DNA of 64,000 nt from Poecilobothrus nobilitatus (taxonomy: Eukaryota > Arthropoda > Insecta > Diptera > Dolichopodidae), in assembly GCA_947095535.1 (NCBI GenBank), contig OX352774.1, positions 6,758,001 to 6,822,000 on the forward strand, given 5' to 3'. The notes beneath the pieces were generated by a model. That model did not search any database, had not been told where the DNA came from, and was given only the letters and a program-made list of their open reading frames with translations. Both the position numbers and the translations under genes were made by a program. The first letter of the stretch is position 1; every line of letters starts with the position of its first letter. Shown piece after piece: positions 1-12,262 of this stretch.

Positions 1-1439
1 TACTTAACTCATTATCTTAAAGATCGAAGCACACCTTATTAGACCAAGTTTATTAGATTACAAAAATAATTACAAGAGTTTTTTTTTTACACAATACTCA
101 CACAAAATATATTTACACAAAAAATATTCTACTGACGATCTTTTGCAGGATTTCGTAACATTGGAATCTTTTTAGAGATCTGGTTTTTACAAATGCTTCT
201 GTCTATTTAAATTTGGCTTCCCTTACTTAATAATCACTTTTTTCATTGATTTCTGCTTTTCCTAAAAACGAAAACTTTGTTTCTCGAGTGGGATTTGGGC
301 GCACACTCCTTCTGTAAAACGACATGTGTTTCCACCGAAGCTCTCTTTCAGCACTAAATTAAATTTCTTTACTTTTTAAACTTTAAAATTAATTGCATAC
401 TTATAGGAAGTGACTGAAAATTTTAAAAATCTGTATACTATATACTATAATAGTAATAACGTTTAAAATTTTATTTGATTATTGTACATTGAATTACTAG
501 AATGTGGATAGGGATAAAGTAAACAATAATAAAATTGCAATAGTAGATATCGGTAGGTAGATTGTAATAAGGAATGAGAGTTGCATGGTTTAATCAAATG
601 TATAAATCTTTAAATTTTAAAAGATAAAAAATAATTTTCCTGATTTTCTTTTGTTTTTATTTCTGGATGGAGGCCAAATATAATGAGATTTTATTTATAG
701 AAAATGTAACAAATTTTTTCTGTTACTTTTATTTTATATATAAATTATGGTGAAATTATAATGTAACTTATTTTATAGTAGCTTTGTCATGTCATTAAGT
801 TTAAAATGGGAAAAAATAAAGAAAACATAATAAATAAAATATATTATATGTGGTAAAAAAGAAAAAAAAAAGAAAAAATAAGTTTTTAAATTGCTTCAGA
901 GAAATAAAAATGTTCTTAAACTTTTAAATTGCTTTAAAAATAAATATTATAAAGTTGGATTTAATTTCAAAATAAAAATTTGATCTAAATTGGTTGTATT
1001 TAATTTAAAACAAAAAGTTGAATATGATAATATTAACAAAATAAATTTATATTGAAAATGCAAGATATTTATTATTATTTATTAGAATTTTGACGGCTTG
1101 TGTATTACATAATCTCTATATAAGACCTCATAGTTTGTTCTATTCTTGATACTCAATCATTCTATTCTAAATAATTGAGATAATTTGCCTCCATAATTAG
1201 TTGATCAACTTAAATTAATCCATATAAGTACTTTAGAATTCAAAAGAACAGAGATCGGTATTGTTGGTTGCCCAAGTATTTCATAACCGAAATGTGTGGT
1301 CCGAACACATTAACAGAATGTTGATGGATGAGAATCAACACAAAATAATAATAACCATAAAAATGGGTAAAAATGCGATAAAAAAATGCACTTAGAATAA
1401 GTAATTCCATAAAATTTTGTTTTGTGTAATTTGTCCTTT
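1..1439. other. AT-rich DNA, no gene seen
   Basis: No reading frame, RNA gene or repeat is recognisable. The first 350 bases are slightly less A/T-biased than the rest, but stops occur in all frames and nothing resembles a known protein. It could be an eroded repeat or intron. Confidence 0.6.
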
Positions 1440-1628
1440 TCTACTTCCTTTTGCGAGTATAGGGCTTCCACTATTGTGGCTTATAAATTTGACTTCTGTC
1501 CATGCTTTCTCTCCTCTTTCTAATTTATTTCCAACGGTGCTTCTCATGTGTTACTAAATCTACCTACTTTTCTTTTTCCCTGGGGATTCCAGTCTAATGC
1601 TTGTTTAGCAATGGAGTTTCTTCTCAGT
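1440..1628 (-). pseudogene. Non-LTR retrotransposon (LINE) reverse transcriptase, C-terminal tail relic
   Basis: Read on the minus strand from about 1627 downward, the sequence gives the peptide IAKQALDWNPQGKRKVGR, followed by an 'SNT' stop and then a +1-shifted frame with 'GNKLERGEKAWTEVK'. The motif 'LR..NSIAKQAL.WNPQGKR..GRP...W' is the hallmark of the C-terminal region downstream of the palm in insect endonuclease-reverse transcriptase LINEs. At least one frameshift and two stops are present, and the domain upstream of the 'LRR' is not recognisable, so this is a dead 5'-truncated fragment. A fragment of the same kind of tail lies at 6399-6633. Identification rests on recalled family motifs, not on a search. 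Confidence 0.88.
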
Positions 1629-3261
1629 ATATATCCTATAGACCTGTAGTATTATAAATTATTTATATCATATTTGAGTTTCTGACTTCTAATTTTTTTT
1701 AAAAAGCTTCTCCTACATTGTTTGAGATTAAATACATAATAACACTTTTACCATAGGTCTAATTTCGTTAAAAATAAAAAAAAAAACAAATTTTATTGAT
1801 GATTTATTTTTAACTTTTTCCGTCAGAATCTAAGAAAGGCAAGAATCATCAAAAGACATCAATATCAGGTTCTTACTAACTAAGCCTACGTCCTCCTTTT
1901 GACATCATAATCGGATAAAACCCTAAACTGTCAATGCTAAAAGTCAATGCTATAGATGAGGTGTGCAGAAACTAGAAACTTTGAATTTGGGAGTGCTGTA
2001 ATGACTGTAGAGAATAATGAATCCACATATTATTATTACAATTTTGCGACGAAGTCATCAACAGTTACAGCATACAATAGTGTATCACACCTTTCTACAT
2101 GAGATTATAAATGAAGACAGCCACACAGCAGTAACTTTTTTATTAGTATTAGTATTTACATTAGTAGTGATTGGACATAATCACTACACTATTAATCAAC
2201 ACATAAGTTAATATGATTATTGTGATAATTAATACATTAATAATTTCTACTACTGCTTTATTGATAAAGATTGATAAATTACCTCTCTTCCTCAACCCTG
2301 TTTTTAACGTTAATGCTTTAAATTTTATCCTTGTGTTTGTCCATATAATCGAAATATTTTTTGTATTACCGAATCACTTTTTTTATCAATTTATTCTTTT
2401 CAGAAAGTTTGGTACCATCCACAATATTCTAAAAATTGTTCTAAATTTAATATTCCAAAAATTATTTTTAAAATAAACGAAAAACTAAACAAAATATTTT
2501 ATAATATGATTAATCAATTTACTATTATTAAATATTTCAAACGTGTTTCTAAATATAAAGATTTTTATACTTTTTTTTATTATATAATTTTTTATTGTAT
2601 TATTTATTTTTTCGCGATCTTTTAAGAATAAAACAAAATTTATGTTTTTTTTTTATTTTGTATTTTCCAATTTCACGACAATTGAAATAAAACAATTTTA
2701 TTTCTTTAGCTTGGATCTATGCATTCATCTGTAAGTACAAAATATTTTAAAAATGAACTGATGAGGAGGCAAATATTTAGTAACAAAAACAAAAAAAATC
2801 ATTTGAAAGTCTGAATTGATGTCATTTCATTTTCATTCGCCACAAAAAGCTATAAAAAATTTTGATTTACCCTATCTTTTTTATTTTTTCGTTTTGAAAA
2901 TTGACATATAACTTGAATTACATATCCTGACGATCCTGTAAATAATAATGTTACATTATGGTATCATTATGTTATTCCCTGATGTTTTAATACCGATTCA
3001 CTTCACTTTTATTAATTATGCTTATTAATTATTTGCATTACCTTTTGCTATTTTGAATTTATGATTAAACTATAAATTGGATAATTGGAGTTTTTTTTAT
3101 GTACTTACTAGGGAAAAATCAATAGGATATAATATTCAAGGATACAGCATTGACATAATATGTACTTAGAAATGTCATTATTTTTAATAATATTGTTTCA
3201 ATAGAATTTAATGATGGCTTGGTTTTTTGTCGTGTATATTGTTGTTGTTTTGACTAGGGAG
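1629..3261. other. AT-rich DNA, no gene seen
   Basis: Two adjoining frames (2017-2211 and 2213-2476, plus) are open but are rich in I, L, N and F exactly as translated A/T-rich noise is. They match no family I know and are not called. No structured repeat was found. Confidence 0.6.
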
Positions 3262-4196
3262 CACCTCATTTGTCCTAAACCCACCTTTAAAAAGATATTT
3301 GGCATAAACATAGTTGGCATAAAAAGACTTTTAGCATAAAGCCAGTTAGCATAAATAAATTCTATTTACACTATTTACTCTATGGACATTTCGCATAAAA
3401 TCTTGTTTTCAAATGGAACATTTGCCATTATTTATTTTTTTTTTGGATAATATTTTTGTTGTTGGTTACGTAATAAGGTTGGTAGTGTTGGTCATGATGA
3501 TAAAGAACGTCAACCATAATGACGATAATGATGTTTATAATTTCTGTATTTAAATTTGTAATATTGGTTAAAAAGCTGAAGTTTAAAATTTTCAGGGTAA
3601 AGTTAATCATATTTCATACGAAAATGTAACTAACATTTTTTGTATAGACTAAGTGTACGCATGTACTTATATTATATAAGTATTGATTTTATTTTTGATT
3701 ACAAAATCAACGATTCCCCTTTTCCAGAATATCTATTTATATGTGTACATGTGCCAATTCTGATTAAGAGGGATTTTAAAGTTGAATTCAAAAACAGAGT
3801 TATACGTTTTTTTCCAGAATACATATTATGTATGTATGCGAGTTTCGAAATTAGGAGGGATTTTAGAGTTGGTTACAAAATCAGTGTTTCAATAATTTGT
3901 TTAGTGGGGGTTTCTTTCTAAGGTTTTTTTCTTTTACGTTCACATGTCAAAGTAATTAAAATATTCAAATTGTAGGAGTATGTATGGAGAAGATAAAATT
4001 AGGAATGATTTTAGAGTTGGTTCAATATCAGGGTTCAATAAACTGCAAAAAAAATTTCATCTCATCTAATGTTTTATAAAAATATTTTATGCGAAGTGTC
4101 CAATTAGTATAAATAAAAATTTGTTAAATGCCTTTTTATGCCAAATGGTTTTATCCTAAAATTTTTTTTTTAAAATGGGTTTAGGCCAACTTTCAT
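3262..4196. mobile_element. Foldback element M1: inverted arms of 'ggcataaa' words around an 87 bp tandem core
   Basis: The outer ends are inverted copies: 'cctaaaccca' near 3276 and 'tgggtttagg' near 4178, each followed inward by repeated 'ggcataaa' (left, about 3299-3400) or 'tttatgcc' (right, about 4086-4150). A shared inner word 'gcataaaat' lies next to 'ggaca' on both sides. The core (about 3695-4060) is a tandem array whose units begin 'ttg.ttacaaaatca' at 3695, 3782, 3869 and 4017, giving periods of 87, 87 and 148. The unit carries 'aattaggagggatttta' and 'ccagaata'. The same core recurs at 24.1 kb (inverted) and, as a short piece, at 53.8 kb, so this is a dispersed family. The 93-codon frame at 3640-3921 is a by-product of the 87 = 3 x 29 period. 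No transposase is seen and the mechanism is unknown. Confidence 0.75.
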
Positions 4197-6398
4197 AATA
4201 TCCCCTTTTGGCTAAAAAGGATAGTATGAAAATTATGAAGAAAAAGGTGACGAATTCGAAGTTAAATATTAAATTATGAAACTATGGAGATGCTTTTTTA
4301 ATTGGCGCTTATTTTAGTAAAGGACGTTGCCAAATGAAAGAAGCACATTTTTTTTGACACGCGATTCAAACACTAGGAACTGATTATTAATAAGGTATTC
4401 CATCCTTCCCCCTTTATACAAAATTCCTTATTTTAGATAAAGAGGAAAAGATTTGGAGACAAATAGGGTATAAGGGGAAAATTGAAAGGTCAATTAGAGA
4501 CGAACCTGTTCTTTTTGAAAAGATGTAAATTGTAAAAAGGCGCATTTCCATCACATTTCAGCATATTTAACATACAAAATTTAAAATTATACTTACATTC
4601 TGTTTATACAATTGGTCAAAATTATGTGCTTTTTGGAGTATTTATATAAATTTTATATTTTTATTGATTCCTCTTAATAGTTCTTTCGTTTTTCATATCT
4701 TTATAGTTAACTTTAATTGCATGATTCAGATTAAAAATATAATATGTTTATCCTTTACGCTTCCATTTGAAGTAAATATATTAAAATAAAGAGAAAAATA
4801 TGTCAGTAGGTGAATAATAAGTAATGTTTTTAATAAGTAATGTGAATAATAAGTAATTTTCTCAATTTAGGTAAGTTTTCTTTCTAGAACTAATCCTTTA
4901 AAGACACTTTTCCGTAGATGAAAAAAGTTAAAGTTCTCTTTATTTTTTATGTAAATCCCATATTATAATAGGATATAAAATTAGTTGTGCCTTTCCGGTT
5001 GTGGCAGTTGGATTGAAATTGATTGATGATAAAAAGAACTTCAAAACAATATATACTGAAAAGTCCTTGATGATATGATACAATACATATTTTGTAAAAA
5101 AAAAAAAAACATGGAATTATATCATTTGGATTTACATTAGTATTTCTTTTAAATTATGTTATACAATAAATGAAATTGTAGGATCTTTTTTTTTTGACTT
5201 TTACATCTGTAAAAAAAGCCATTGTCATATTGTAAATTGTGATTGTCTGGAGGCCTCTACAATGCTATAAAATGATTTTATTTCAGTTTTAGGAGTAACC
5301 GGATCAAAAAAAAACTAAAACCGATAAGCAATAAAATAAAAAAAAGCTGAATTTAGCAATTTTTCTATTCTGTGGTGATGATTTTTATTTTATTTTGTTT
5401 ATTTTTTTTTTTTTTTTTTTGTAGATGAATTGACTCTTTATAGGTTTGCAATTTAACATATGACTACACATAAACAAATGCACACACATATATATTGTAT
5501 GTGTATTGTAAATACATTTCATTTATCCATTGTATTCAGATATTATTGAGATTTGACTTGTTTTGAATGAAATTTATCACGTTCTAATTTGTGAATTATT
5601 ATTGCGCTATTTTTGTCATTTATTGGAATGTGATTAGAATAAATCCATTTTTACAAAAAAAATTATTGAAACAAAGAGTTAACAAATAATTGTGAATAAT
5701 TGATAAAATATAATATGAGAAATATCTTTAAAATGCATTCAAAATCAATGATAGTATCTCAAATGAAAAATATTATTACTCTTTATTAGGATCTATATAA
5801 TATAATCTATATAGGTATATTAATTTTTATTGATGTTCATGGAACACTTGCAATGCAACCCTTTTATATTCTAATTCTCCTCGTTGAAAAATAATAAAAA
5901 TAAAATACTTTTTTTAGGTGCATTTAATTTTTAAATCAGGTGACTATATAAACCCAATTTTTCTTTGTTCCTTGCATTTCGAATAAAAAGAAAACACTAT
6001 TGTTTAACCTACCAGCATGACATTTAAAATAAAATTAAGTCAATATTATTTCCAAAATTTGTCGATATATTTTATCTCCAACTGTGAAAATTTATAAGAT
6101 TTGATAAATTTTTGACCACCAAAACTATTTCTACTGCAAAATCTTGAAACGTAAGACAAGCGATATCGATTTCTGTGTTTTAATTCTTATATTCTACAGC
6201 TCAAATAATTTCCTAATCTTTTTTTACAATTGAGGAGAATATTTTTGTTTTTTCCCTTTTTTCCTTCTCTTTGGAAGAACAGGCCGTCCACAAAACCAAA
6301 ATTATATTTCGTGCTAACTCCTTAATTTGTATCTAGATTTACCTTATTTCTTTAATTTTTTTTCTTGTTGTTCTTGCACATATCGTTTTAAAGATTCT
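4197..6398. other. AT-rich DNA, no gene seen
   Basis: No gene is recognisable. Small local features are a short direct repeat around 'gaataataagtaat' (4811-4856), a run of about 21 T at 5400-5421, and A or T runs of 10 or more at many places. Nothing supports a promoter or exon. Confidence 0.6.
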
Positions 6399-6633
6399 AA
6401 AAGAAGGCTTTTTTAGCGAGCGAGTTGTTTTTTCTTAGCTCGTACCATGTCCAGCTACATTTTATTTCTCTGATGATTATCTGTATCGGTTCTGCCTTTG
6501 TTATATTCCATAACTCTTCTTTTGATATTATCCATGGCGAGAATATCCAACACATAAAGCTTACGCAAATAAAGTCTTCTAAGGCTCCGCCCACGATTGT
6601 AACTATATGCACCCCAGATAATCCCTCTAGCAC
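6399..6633 (-). pseudogene. LINE reverse transcriptase C-terminal relic (second copy)
   Basis: The minus strand encodes 'EELWNITKAEPIQ' followed about 15 residues later by 'WYELRKNNSLAKKAF'. This corresponds to the family pattern 'ELW..T.Q.PI...I..RKW.WIGHTLRK...IAKQAL'. A neighbouring minus-strand frame just upstream (about 6500-6600) carries 'SLRRLY', which resembles the segment normally preceding ELW, so a frameshift separates them. The relic is related to the tail at 1440-1628 but more diverged (IAKQAL has become LAKKAF). No intact palm or endonuclease domain is left. Confidence 0.72.
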
Positions 6634-6679
6634 TGTATACTTTTATCGTCGTAGTATTAGTGATATTTGATCTCATTGA

Positions 6680-7711
6680 CTTAGTCTTTCCATTTTATCA
6701 ACAATTGAGCAGAAAGCTTTGTATCTCAAAATGATCGAAAATGTGTAGAGTACCTTAAAAAAATCTGAATTTTAAATAAGATTTTTTTTAATATTCCAAT
6801 TTTTTTTTTTAAATTGTAACACTTACCTACCAACAAAGTAACATAAATTTTCCTATCTAAACTAAAATTTCAATTTAAAAAAAAAAAAACAAATTGCTAA
6901 AAAACAAATTTTAATATTCAAAAAATATTTTTTATGACTATGAACTAAATATGTCATAACTTTTAAAAATATCAAAAAAAAAATAAATAAATTAAAAATA
7001 AAAATTTTACTTATTTATGTAATACTTAAGTAAAAATGTTAGTAGTTTTGTAATACATAATATAAAACTCAGTTTATTTGCTTATATATTTTATTAATTT
7101 CAAAATATATAAATAATCTAAATAAGAAAGAGATGGATAACAAAAGACAAGTTTAAAAGTAAATTGTGTCTTTCATTCAATCATTCAAAAAAAAAAAAAA
7201 AAAAAATTAAGATAAATTAAAAATGTCCTGAATAAGATGATGAACTAAAACAAATAGCCATGAACTAGTTAAAGAAATTTTATTATTATGTATATATATG
7301 TATGTATTAAATGAAAATTTAAAAAATGAAAATATTTTTATTTTTCTTAAAAATTGAAAATTAAAAAAAAAATATGTAAAAATAAGAAAACAATTTTTAT
7401 TTTGTTTTTATTATAAATCTGCATATTTAATTTTTTTTTTATTAAAAATAGATACAAGATATAAAAATGGAATTTAAAGGAATAAAATCCAGAAGATAAA
7501 TTGTATAAATTTTTGTTATTTTTATAAACAAATTTTTGGTTTTTTTTTTAAGTTTTAAGTAATCTAATCTTAAATAGTTTTGTATCCTTTTATATCTTTA
7601 TATATTATACAGTTCAGGACAAAATAATAGCAATAGTACTTATTTTCATACTTTGCACTTTGGAATTTAGGAATCACATTGACAAAAAAAATTACTTTAA
7701 TACATTGAAAG
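6680..7711. other. Homopolymer-rich AT DNA, no gene seen
   Basis: Dense A and T tracts dominate, including about 19 A at 7187-7206. No coding or repeat structure is recognisable. Confidence 0.6.
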
Positions 7712-7915
7712 ATTTGCGCCTGGGTGACTAATTGGGTAAGAGCGTATAAAATAAGCACTATAAACACCGAGAGAGTGTGGATTCGAATCCCACACATGTA
7801 GTAACAATAATTCCTTTTTACAGCATTTACTGCCCCATCTGCGAATGAAAAGCTTTGTAATTTCCTTGTCACATTTATGCAGATTAGAGTAATAAACTTA
7901 AGAAAAAAAAAATGA
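7712..7915 (+). mobile_element. tRNA-derived SINE, family 1, copy S1
   Basis: The head is tRNA-like: an A-box-like 'tgactaattgggtaagagcg' (about 7724) and a B box 'ggattcgaatcc' at 7779-7790, spaced as in a tRNA gene, with 'taaacaccgag' between them. The tRNA-unrelated body contains 'gtaatttccttgtcac' and 'catttatg', and the copy ends in an A-run at 7902-7912. The same order of blocks occurs in copies at 14570-14762 and 59755-59912 (both minus). Internal pol III promoter boxes would drive transcription of an intact copy. No clear target-site duplication is visible, so this copy is older than S2. Confidence 0.85.
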
Positions 7916-8109
7916 ATTTTCTGGAAGAATTTTACACTCATATTGTATAGGTATACCTTAAATATATTTTGCAAATCATCTTTTTCAACAACTTATTCAG
8001 TGTAGTATAACTCAGTGTAGTATACTTCAAAGTAATTATTTGGGCCCACTATACATTATTTATTATTTCAGTATTAATGATGTGGTTCTGTTATTAGTTT
8101 TGTGTCATC

Positions 8110-8919
8110 AGGTAATATTTTTATATAATAAATATAATACTGATGACTTGAACATTTTCTAAAAAATTACTAGCAAGAAGAACTGTATAAAACTTCAAGA
8201 AGATCTTAATAACTTTTTTTGCTGGTGCTTTAAGAATAAATTTTAAATTGAAATTCCAAAAATCGCGTTCATGGTTTATTACTCGTCGAAAAAAACCATT
8301 TCAGTGTAATTATTTTTTTAGTGATCAAATCATTGATGGAGTAAAATCAAACCAGATCCTTAGGTTTATATTTTGCGAAAAGATTTTACTTGCAAAATTG
8401 CACTATAAGAGTATCATTAATGTCGAAATGAGATGCTTGGATTATTATAAAGAGTTGGTCATCAGAATTTGATGACAAACATTTAAGAAATTCTTTATAT
8501 TCCTGCTTGGTGCAATCTCATGTTGAATATGCAAATAAAGTATCATATCCATTCTACAAAATTTAGAGTTCAAGAATACGAACGATTCAAAAAAGGTTTT
8601 TCAGATCTATTTTAACATAATTTGCCCTAGTCAAACGCAACTGTCTTACCATCTTATGAATCTGACACCAAACTTATTGATATATGCAACTCGAATACAT
8701 GAGTTTATTGATATAATATTTATATATTATCTTATAGTTGCTAACCTTTGTTTTTTTAAATTTATTAGTACTACATTTTTAATTAAATATTTTGTATAAA
8801 TAATATTCATTATCAATTAATTATAATATTGTTATAACCTAAAAATTTGTAATTTGTAAGTTCTTATTTTTTTTTATCATTTTGTAAACTGTTCGATTTA
8901 AACCACTAAATAAATAAAT
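8110..8919 (+). pseudogene. Decayed LINE: end of reverse transcriptase domain, 3' UTR and (TAAA)n tail
   Basis: Near 8138 the plus strand reads 'YTDDLNIF', the catalytic YxDD box of a reverse transcriptase (palm motif C). Further pieces follow in changing frames: a stretch like 'LNNFF.WCFKN', an open piece at 8248-8472 with 'RRKKPFQCNYFF', and at about 8475-8560 'LYSCLVQSHVEYA', the typical post-palm segment 'LY.SLVRSHLEYA..VW.P' of jockey/CR1-type elements. Several frameshifts and stops separate them. The copy is 5'-truncated, has an A/T-rich 3' part, and ends in 'ctaaataaataaat' (8906-8919), immediately before the start of the HINE at 8923. It is dead. Confidence 0.87.
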
Positions 8920-8922
8920 CTT

Positions 8923-8953
8923 TATACCCGTATGAACTATGTTCAAGGGTATA
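8923..8953 (+). other. 5' terminal hairpin of HINE A
   Basis: 'tataccc' (8923-8929) pairs with 'gggtata' (8947-8953), and 'tgaac' (8933-8937) pairs with 'gttca' (8941-8945). Equivalent fold-backs open the copies at 20862, 39410, 43027, 47524 and 36421. Confidence 0.75.
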
Positions 8954-9057
8954 ATAAATTTGCCATTACGTTTGTGACACCTTAAAGGAGTCGAGCTAGA
9001 TATAGTGTCAAAGGTATGGATCGGCTCAGAATCGAATTCTGAGTCGATTAAGCCATG

Positions 9058-9097
9058 TACGTCCGTCCGTCCGTCCGTCCGTCCGTCCGTCCGTCCG
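9058..9097 (+). repeat. (GTCC)n microsatellite inside HINE A
   Basis: About nine copies of GTCC/CGTC lie just after 'aagccatgtac'. The same tract, shorter, sits at the same place in the copies at 20.7, 36.55, 39.25 and 47.65 kb. This is the GTCY microsatellite position of DINE-1-like elements. Confidence 0.9.
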
Positions 9098-9189
9098 CAC
9101 GATAACTCAAAAAATAAAGGAGCTAGGGGGCTGAAATTTTTTTTACGTCACTTTTGCAAAATTGTTAGTTTTGCTATTTAAATCCAACA

Positions 9190-11953
9190 TTTTCGGTCGG
9201 CGGGTTCGAGTAGCTGCCATACAACTTCTATCTTTATATAGAAATAACTCAGTATCTATTCAAGCTAGGTTTCTGAAATTTTGCAAATGATGATCAAGTT
9301 TTATGGCAACAACTTCTGTAAAATTTGGTTGTGCTGGTGCAGCGGGTTCGGGTAGCTGCCATACAACTTCTCCGTTTAAATGAGAATAACTCAGTGTTTA
9401 TTGAAGCTAGGAATCTGAAATTTAGTAAAGAGGTGTCGACTTACATGCCAACAACTTTTGTAAAATTTGGTTGGTCTAGAGCAGCCGGTTCAGACTTCTT
9501 GCACCTCTTGGAACCTAATGAAGCTAGGCGTCTGAAATTTTGCAAATGATGATCAAGTTTTATGGCAACAACTTTTGTAAAATTTGGTTGTGGTGGTGCG
9601 GCGGGTTCGGGTAGCTGCCATACAACTTCTTTCTTTAAATAGAAATAACCCAGTGTCTGTTCAATCTAGGTATCTGAAATTTTGCAAATGATGATCAAGT
9701 TTTATGGCAACAACTTCTACAAAATTTGGTTGTGGTGGTGCGACGGGTTCGGGTAGCTGCCATACAAAATCTCTTTTTAAATGAAAAGAACTCAGTGTCC
9801 GTCCGCACGATAACTCAAAAAATAAAGGAGCTAGGAGGCTGAAATTTTTTTTACGTCACTCTTGCAAAATTGTTAGTTTTGCTATTTAACTCCAGCATTT
9901 TCGGCCGCCGGGTTCGAGTAGCTGCCATACAACTTCTTTCTTTAAATAGAAATAACCCAGTGTCTGTTCAATCTAGGTATCTGAAATTTTGCGAATGATG
10001 ATCAAGTTTTATGGCAACAACTTCTACAAAATTTGGTTGTGGTGGTGCGACGGGTTCGGGTAGCTGCCATACAAAATCTCTTTTTAAATGAAAAGAACTC
10101 AGTGTCCGTCCGCACGATAACTCAAAAAATAAAGGAGCTAGGAGGCTGAAATTTTTTTTACGTCACTCTTGCAAAATTGTTAGTTTTGCTATTTAACTCC
10201 AACATTTTCTGTCCCCGGGTTCGGGTAGCTGCCATACAACTTCTTTCTTTAAATAGAAATAACCCAGTGTCTGTTCAATCTAGGTATCTGAAATTTTGCA
10301 AATGATGATCAAGTTTTATGGCAACAACTTCTACAAAATTTGGTTGTGGTGGTGCGACGGGTTCGGGTAGCTGCCATACAAAATCTCTTTTTAAATGAAA
10401 AGAACTCAGTGTCCGTCCGCACGATAACTCAAAAAATAAAGGAGCTAGGAGGCTGAAAATTTTTTTACGTCACTTTTGTAAAATTGATAGTTTTGCTATT
10501 TAACTCCAACATTTTCTGTCCCCGGGTTCGGGTAGCTGCCATACAACTTCTTTCTTTAAATAGAAATAACCCAGTGTCTGTTCAATCTAGGTATCTGAAA
10601 TTTTGCAAATGATGATCAAGTTTTATGGCAACAACTTCTACAAAATTTGGTTGTGGTGGTGCGACGGGTTCGGGTAGCTGCCATACAAAATCTCTTTTTA
10701 AATGAAAAGAACTCAGTGTCCGTCCGCACGATAACTCAAAAAATAAAGGAGCTAGGAGGCTGAAATTTTTTTTACGTCACTCTTGCAAAATTGTTAGTTT
10801 TGCTATTTAACTCCAGCATTTTCGGCCGCCGGGTTCGAGTAGCTGCCATACAACTTCTTTCTTTAAATAGAAATAACCCAGTGTCTGTTCAATCTAGGTA
10901 TCTGAAATTTTGCAAATGATGATCAAGTTTTATCGCAACAACTTCTACAAAATTTGGTTGTGCTGGTGCGACGGGTTCGGGTAGCTGCCATACAAAATCT
11001 CTTTTTAAATGAAAAGAACTCAGTGTCCGTCCGCACGATAACTCAAAAAATAAAGGAGCTAGGAGGCTGAATTTTTTTTTACGTCACTCTTGCAAAATTG
11101 TTAGTTTTGCTATTTAACTCCAGCATTTTCGGCCGCCGGGTTCGAGTAGCTGCCATACAACTTCTTTCTTTAAATAGAAATAACCCAGTGTCTGTTCAAT
11201 CTAGGTATCTGAAATTTTGCGAATGATGATCAAGTTTTATGGCAACAACTTCTACAAAATTTGGTTGTGGTGGTGCGACGGGTTCGGGTAGCTGCCATAC
11301 AAAATCTCTTTTTAAATGAAAAGAACTCAGTGTCCGTCCGCACGATAACTCAAAAAATAAAGGAGCTAGGAGGCTGAAATTTTTTTTACGTCACTCTTGC
11401 AAAATTGTTAGTTTTGCTATTTAACTCCAGCATTTTCGGCCGCCGGGTTCGAGTAGCTGCCATACAACTTCTTTCTTTAAATAGAAATAACCCAGTGTCT
11501 GTTCAATCTAGGTATCTGAAATTTTGCGAATGATGATCAAGTTTTATGGCAACAACTTCTGCAAAATTTGGTTGTGGTGGTGTGACGGGTTCGGGTAGCT
11601 GCCATACAAAATCTCTTTTTAAATGAAAGAACTCAGTGTCCGTCCGCACGATAACTCAAAAAATAAAGGAGTTAGGAGGCTGCAATTTTTTTTACGTCAC
11701 TTTTACAAAATTCTTAGTTTTGCTATTTAACTCCAGCATTTTCGGCCGCCGGGTTCGAGTAGCTGCCATACAACTTCTTTCTTTAAATGGAAATAACCCA
11801 GTGTCTATTCAATCTAGGTATCTGAAATTTTGCAAATGATGATCGAGTTTTATGGCAACAACTTCTGTAAAATTTTATTGTGATGATATGACAGGTTCCG
11901 ATAGTTGCCATACAACTTCTCTTTTTAAATGAAAATAACTCAGTGTCTATTGA
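9190..11953 (+). repeat. Tandem array in HINE A: about 142 bp monomers flanking a 307 bp dimeric array
   Basis: The word 'cacgataactc' recurs at 9806, 10113, 10420, 10727, 11034, 11341 and 11647, so the period is 307 five times and then 306. Each unit holds two related halves, each starting 'gggttcg.gtagctgcc' (for example 9910 and 10052, then 10216), 142 and about 165 bp apart. Outside the regular part (9202, 9344, 9603, 9745) the halves appear as more divergent single monomers. Neighbouring 307 bp units differ at only a few bases, meaning recent amplification or homogenisation. Short open frames here are repeat by-products. Confidence 0.92.
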
Positions 11954-12220
11954 AGGTAGATATCTGAAATTTAGTGAAAAAGTGTCGAGTTGCATGCCAA
12001 AAACTTTTGTAAAATTTGAATGGTCTAAAGCAGCCGGTTCAGGCTTTTTGCATTTCTTGGAACTTAATGAAGCTAGGCGCAATAGATTCGGGTAGCTATC
12101 ATACAACTCCACAATTTACATAAATATATCTCTGTAGTTCGGTACTAAAACTCTGAATGTTTTTAAAAGATGATCAAGTTTTATAGAAACAGGATATATT
12201 ACGTTCATACGGGTATCCCA

Positions 12221-12239
12221 GAGTTGACACAGTCTACTC
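12221..12239 (+). other. 3' hairpin of HINE A
   Basis: 'gagttgac' pairs with 'gtctactc' around the loop 'aca', with one internal T-T mismatch, and the element end follows about 20 bases later. Helentron-type elements carry a hairpin at this place that marks the 3' end. Copy B has the same hairpin at 18812-18830. Confidence 0.75.
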
Positions 12240-12262
12240 TACTGCACTCTTCCTCGTTTTCT

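Larger units (their letters stand above)
8923..12262 (+). mobile_element. HINE (DINE-1-like non-autonomous Helentron), copy A, 3.3 kb
   Basis: The copy begins 'tatacccgtatgaac', which folds back on 'gttcaagggtata' (8923-8953). A conserved 5' block follows, ending in a (GTCC)n microsatellite (about 9059-9096), then a long internal tandem array, and a 3' block containing 'gttcatacgggtatcc', a short hairpin (12221-12239) and the end 'cactcttcctcgtttt'. This order of 5' hairpin, GTCY microsatellite, tandem repeats, inverted 'acgggtat' and 3' hairpin about 20 bp from a T-rich end is the layout of Drosophila DINE-1/INE-1, a Helentron derivative. No Rep/helicase coding is present, so movement would need an autonomous partner. 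It abuts the LINE tail at 8919 and is inverted relative to copy B. Subfamily naming is by structure, from memory. Confidence 0.85.

Noticed and set aside
2017..2476. Two adjoining frames that might be a small operon-like pair
   Set aside because: Residue content matches random A/T-rich sequence (I, L, F, N, H), with no recognisable domain and no initiation context.
3640..3921. 93-codon plus-strand frame
   Set aside because: It lies in the 87 bp (3 x 29) tandem core of foldback element M1 and shows only the repeated unit translated.
9806..11953. Regular spaced array resembling a CRISPR
   Set aside because: Units are 307 bp with no alternation of short constant repeats and unique spacers, and the setting is eukaryotic. 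It is a transposon-internal satellite array.
9325..12112. Several 67-109-codon frames such as those with 'RVRVAAIQLL'
   Set aside because: The same peptides recur at 18957-20474 on the other strand because both places are HINE monomers. They are fragments of repeat units, not genes.
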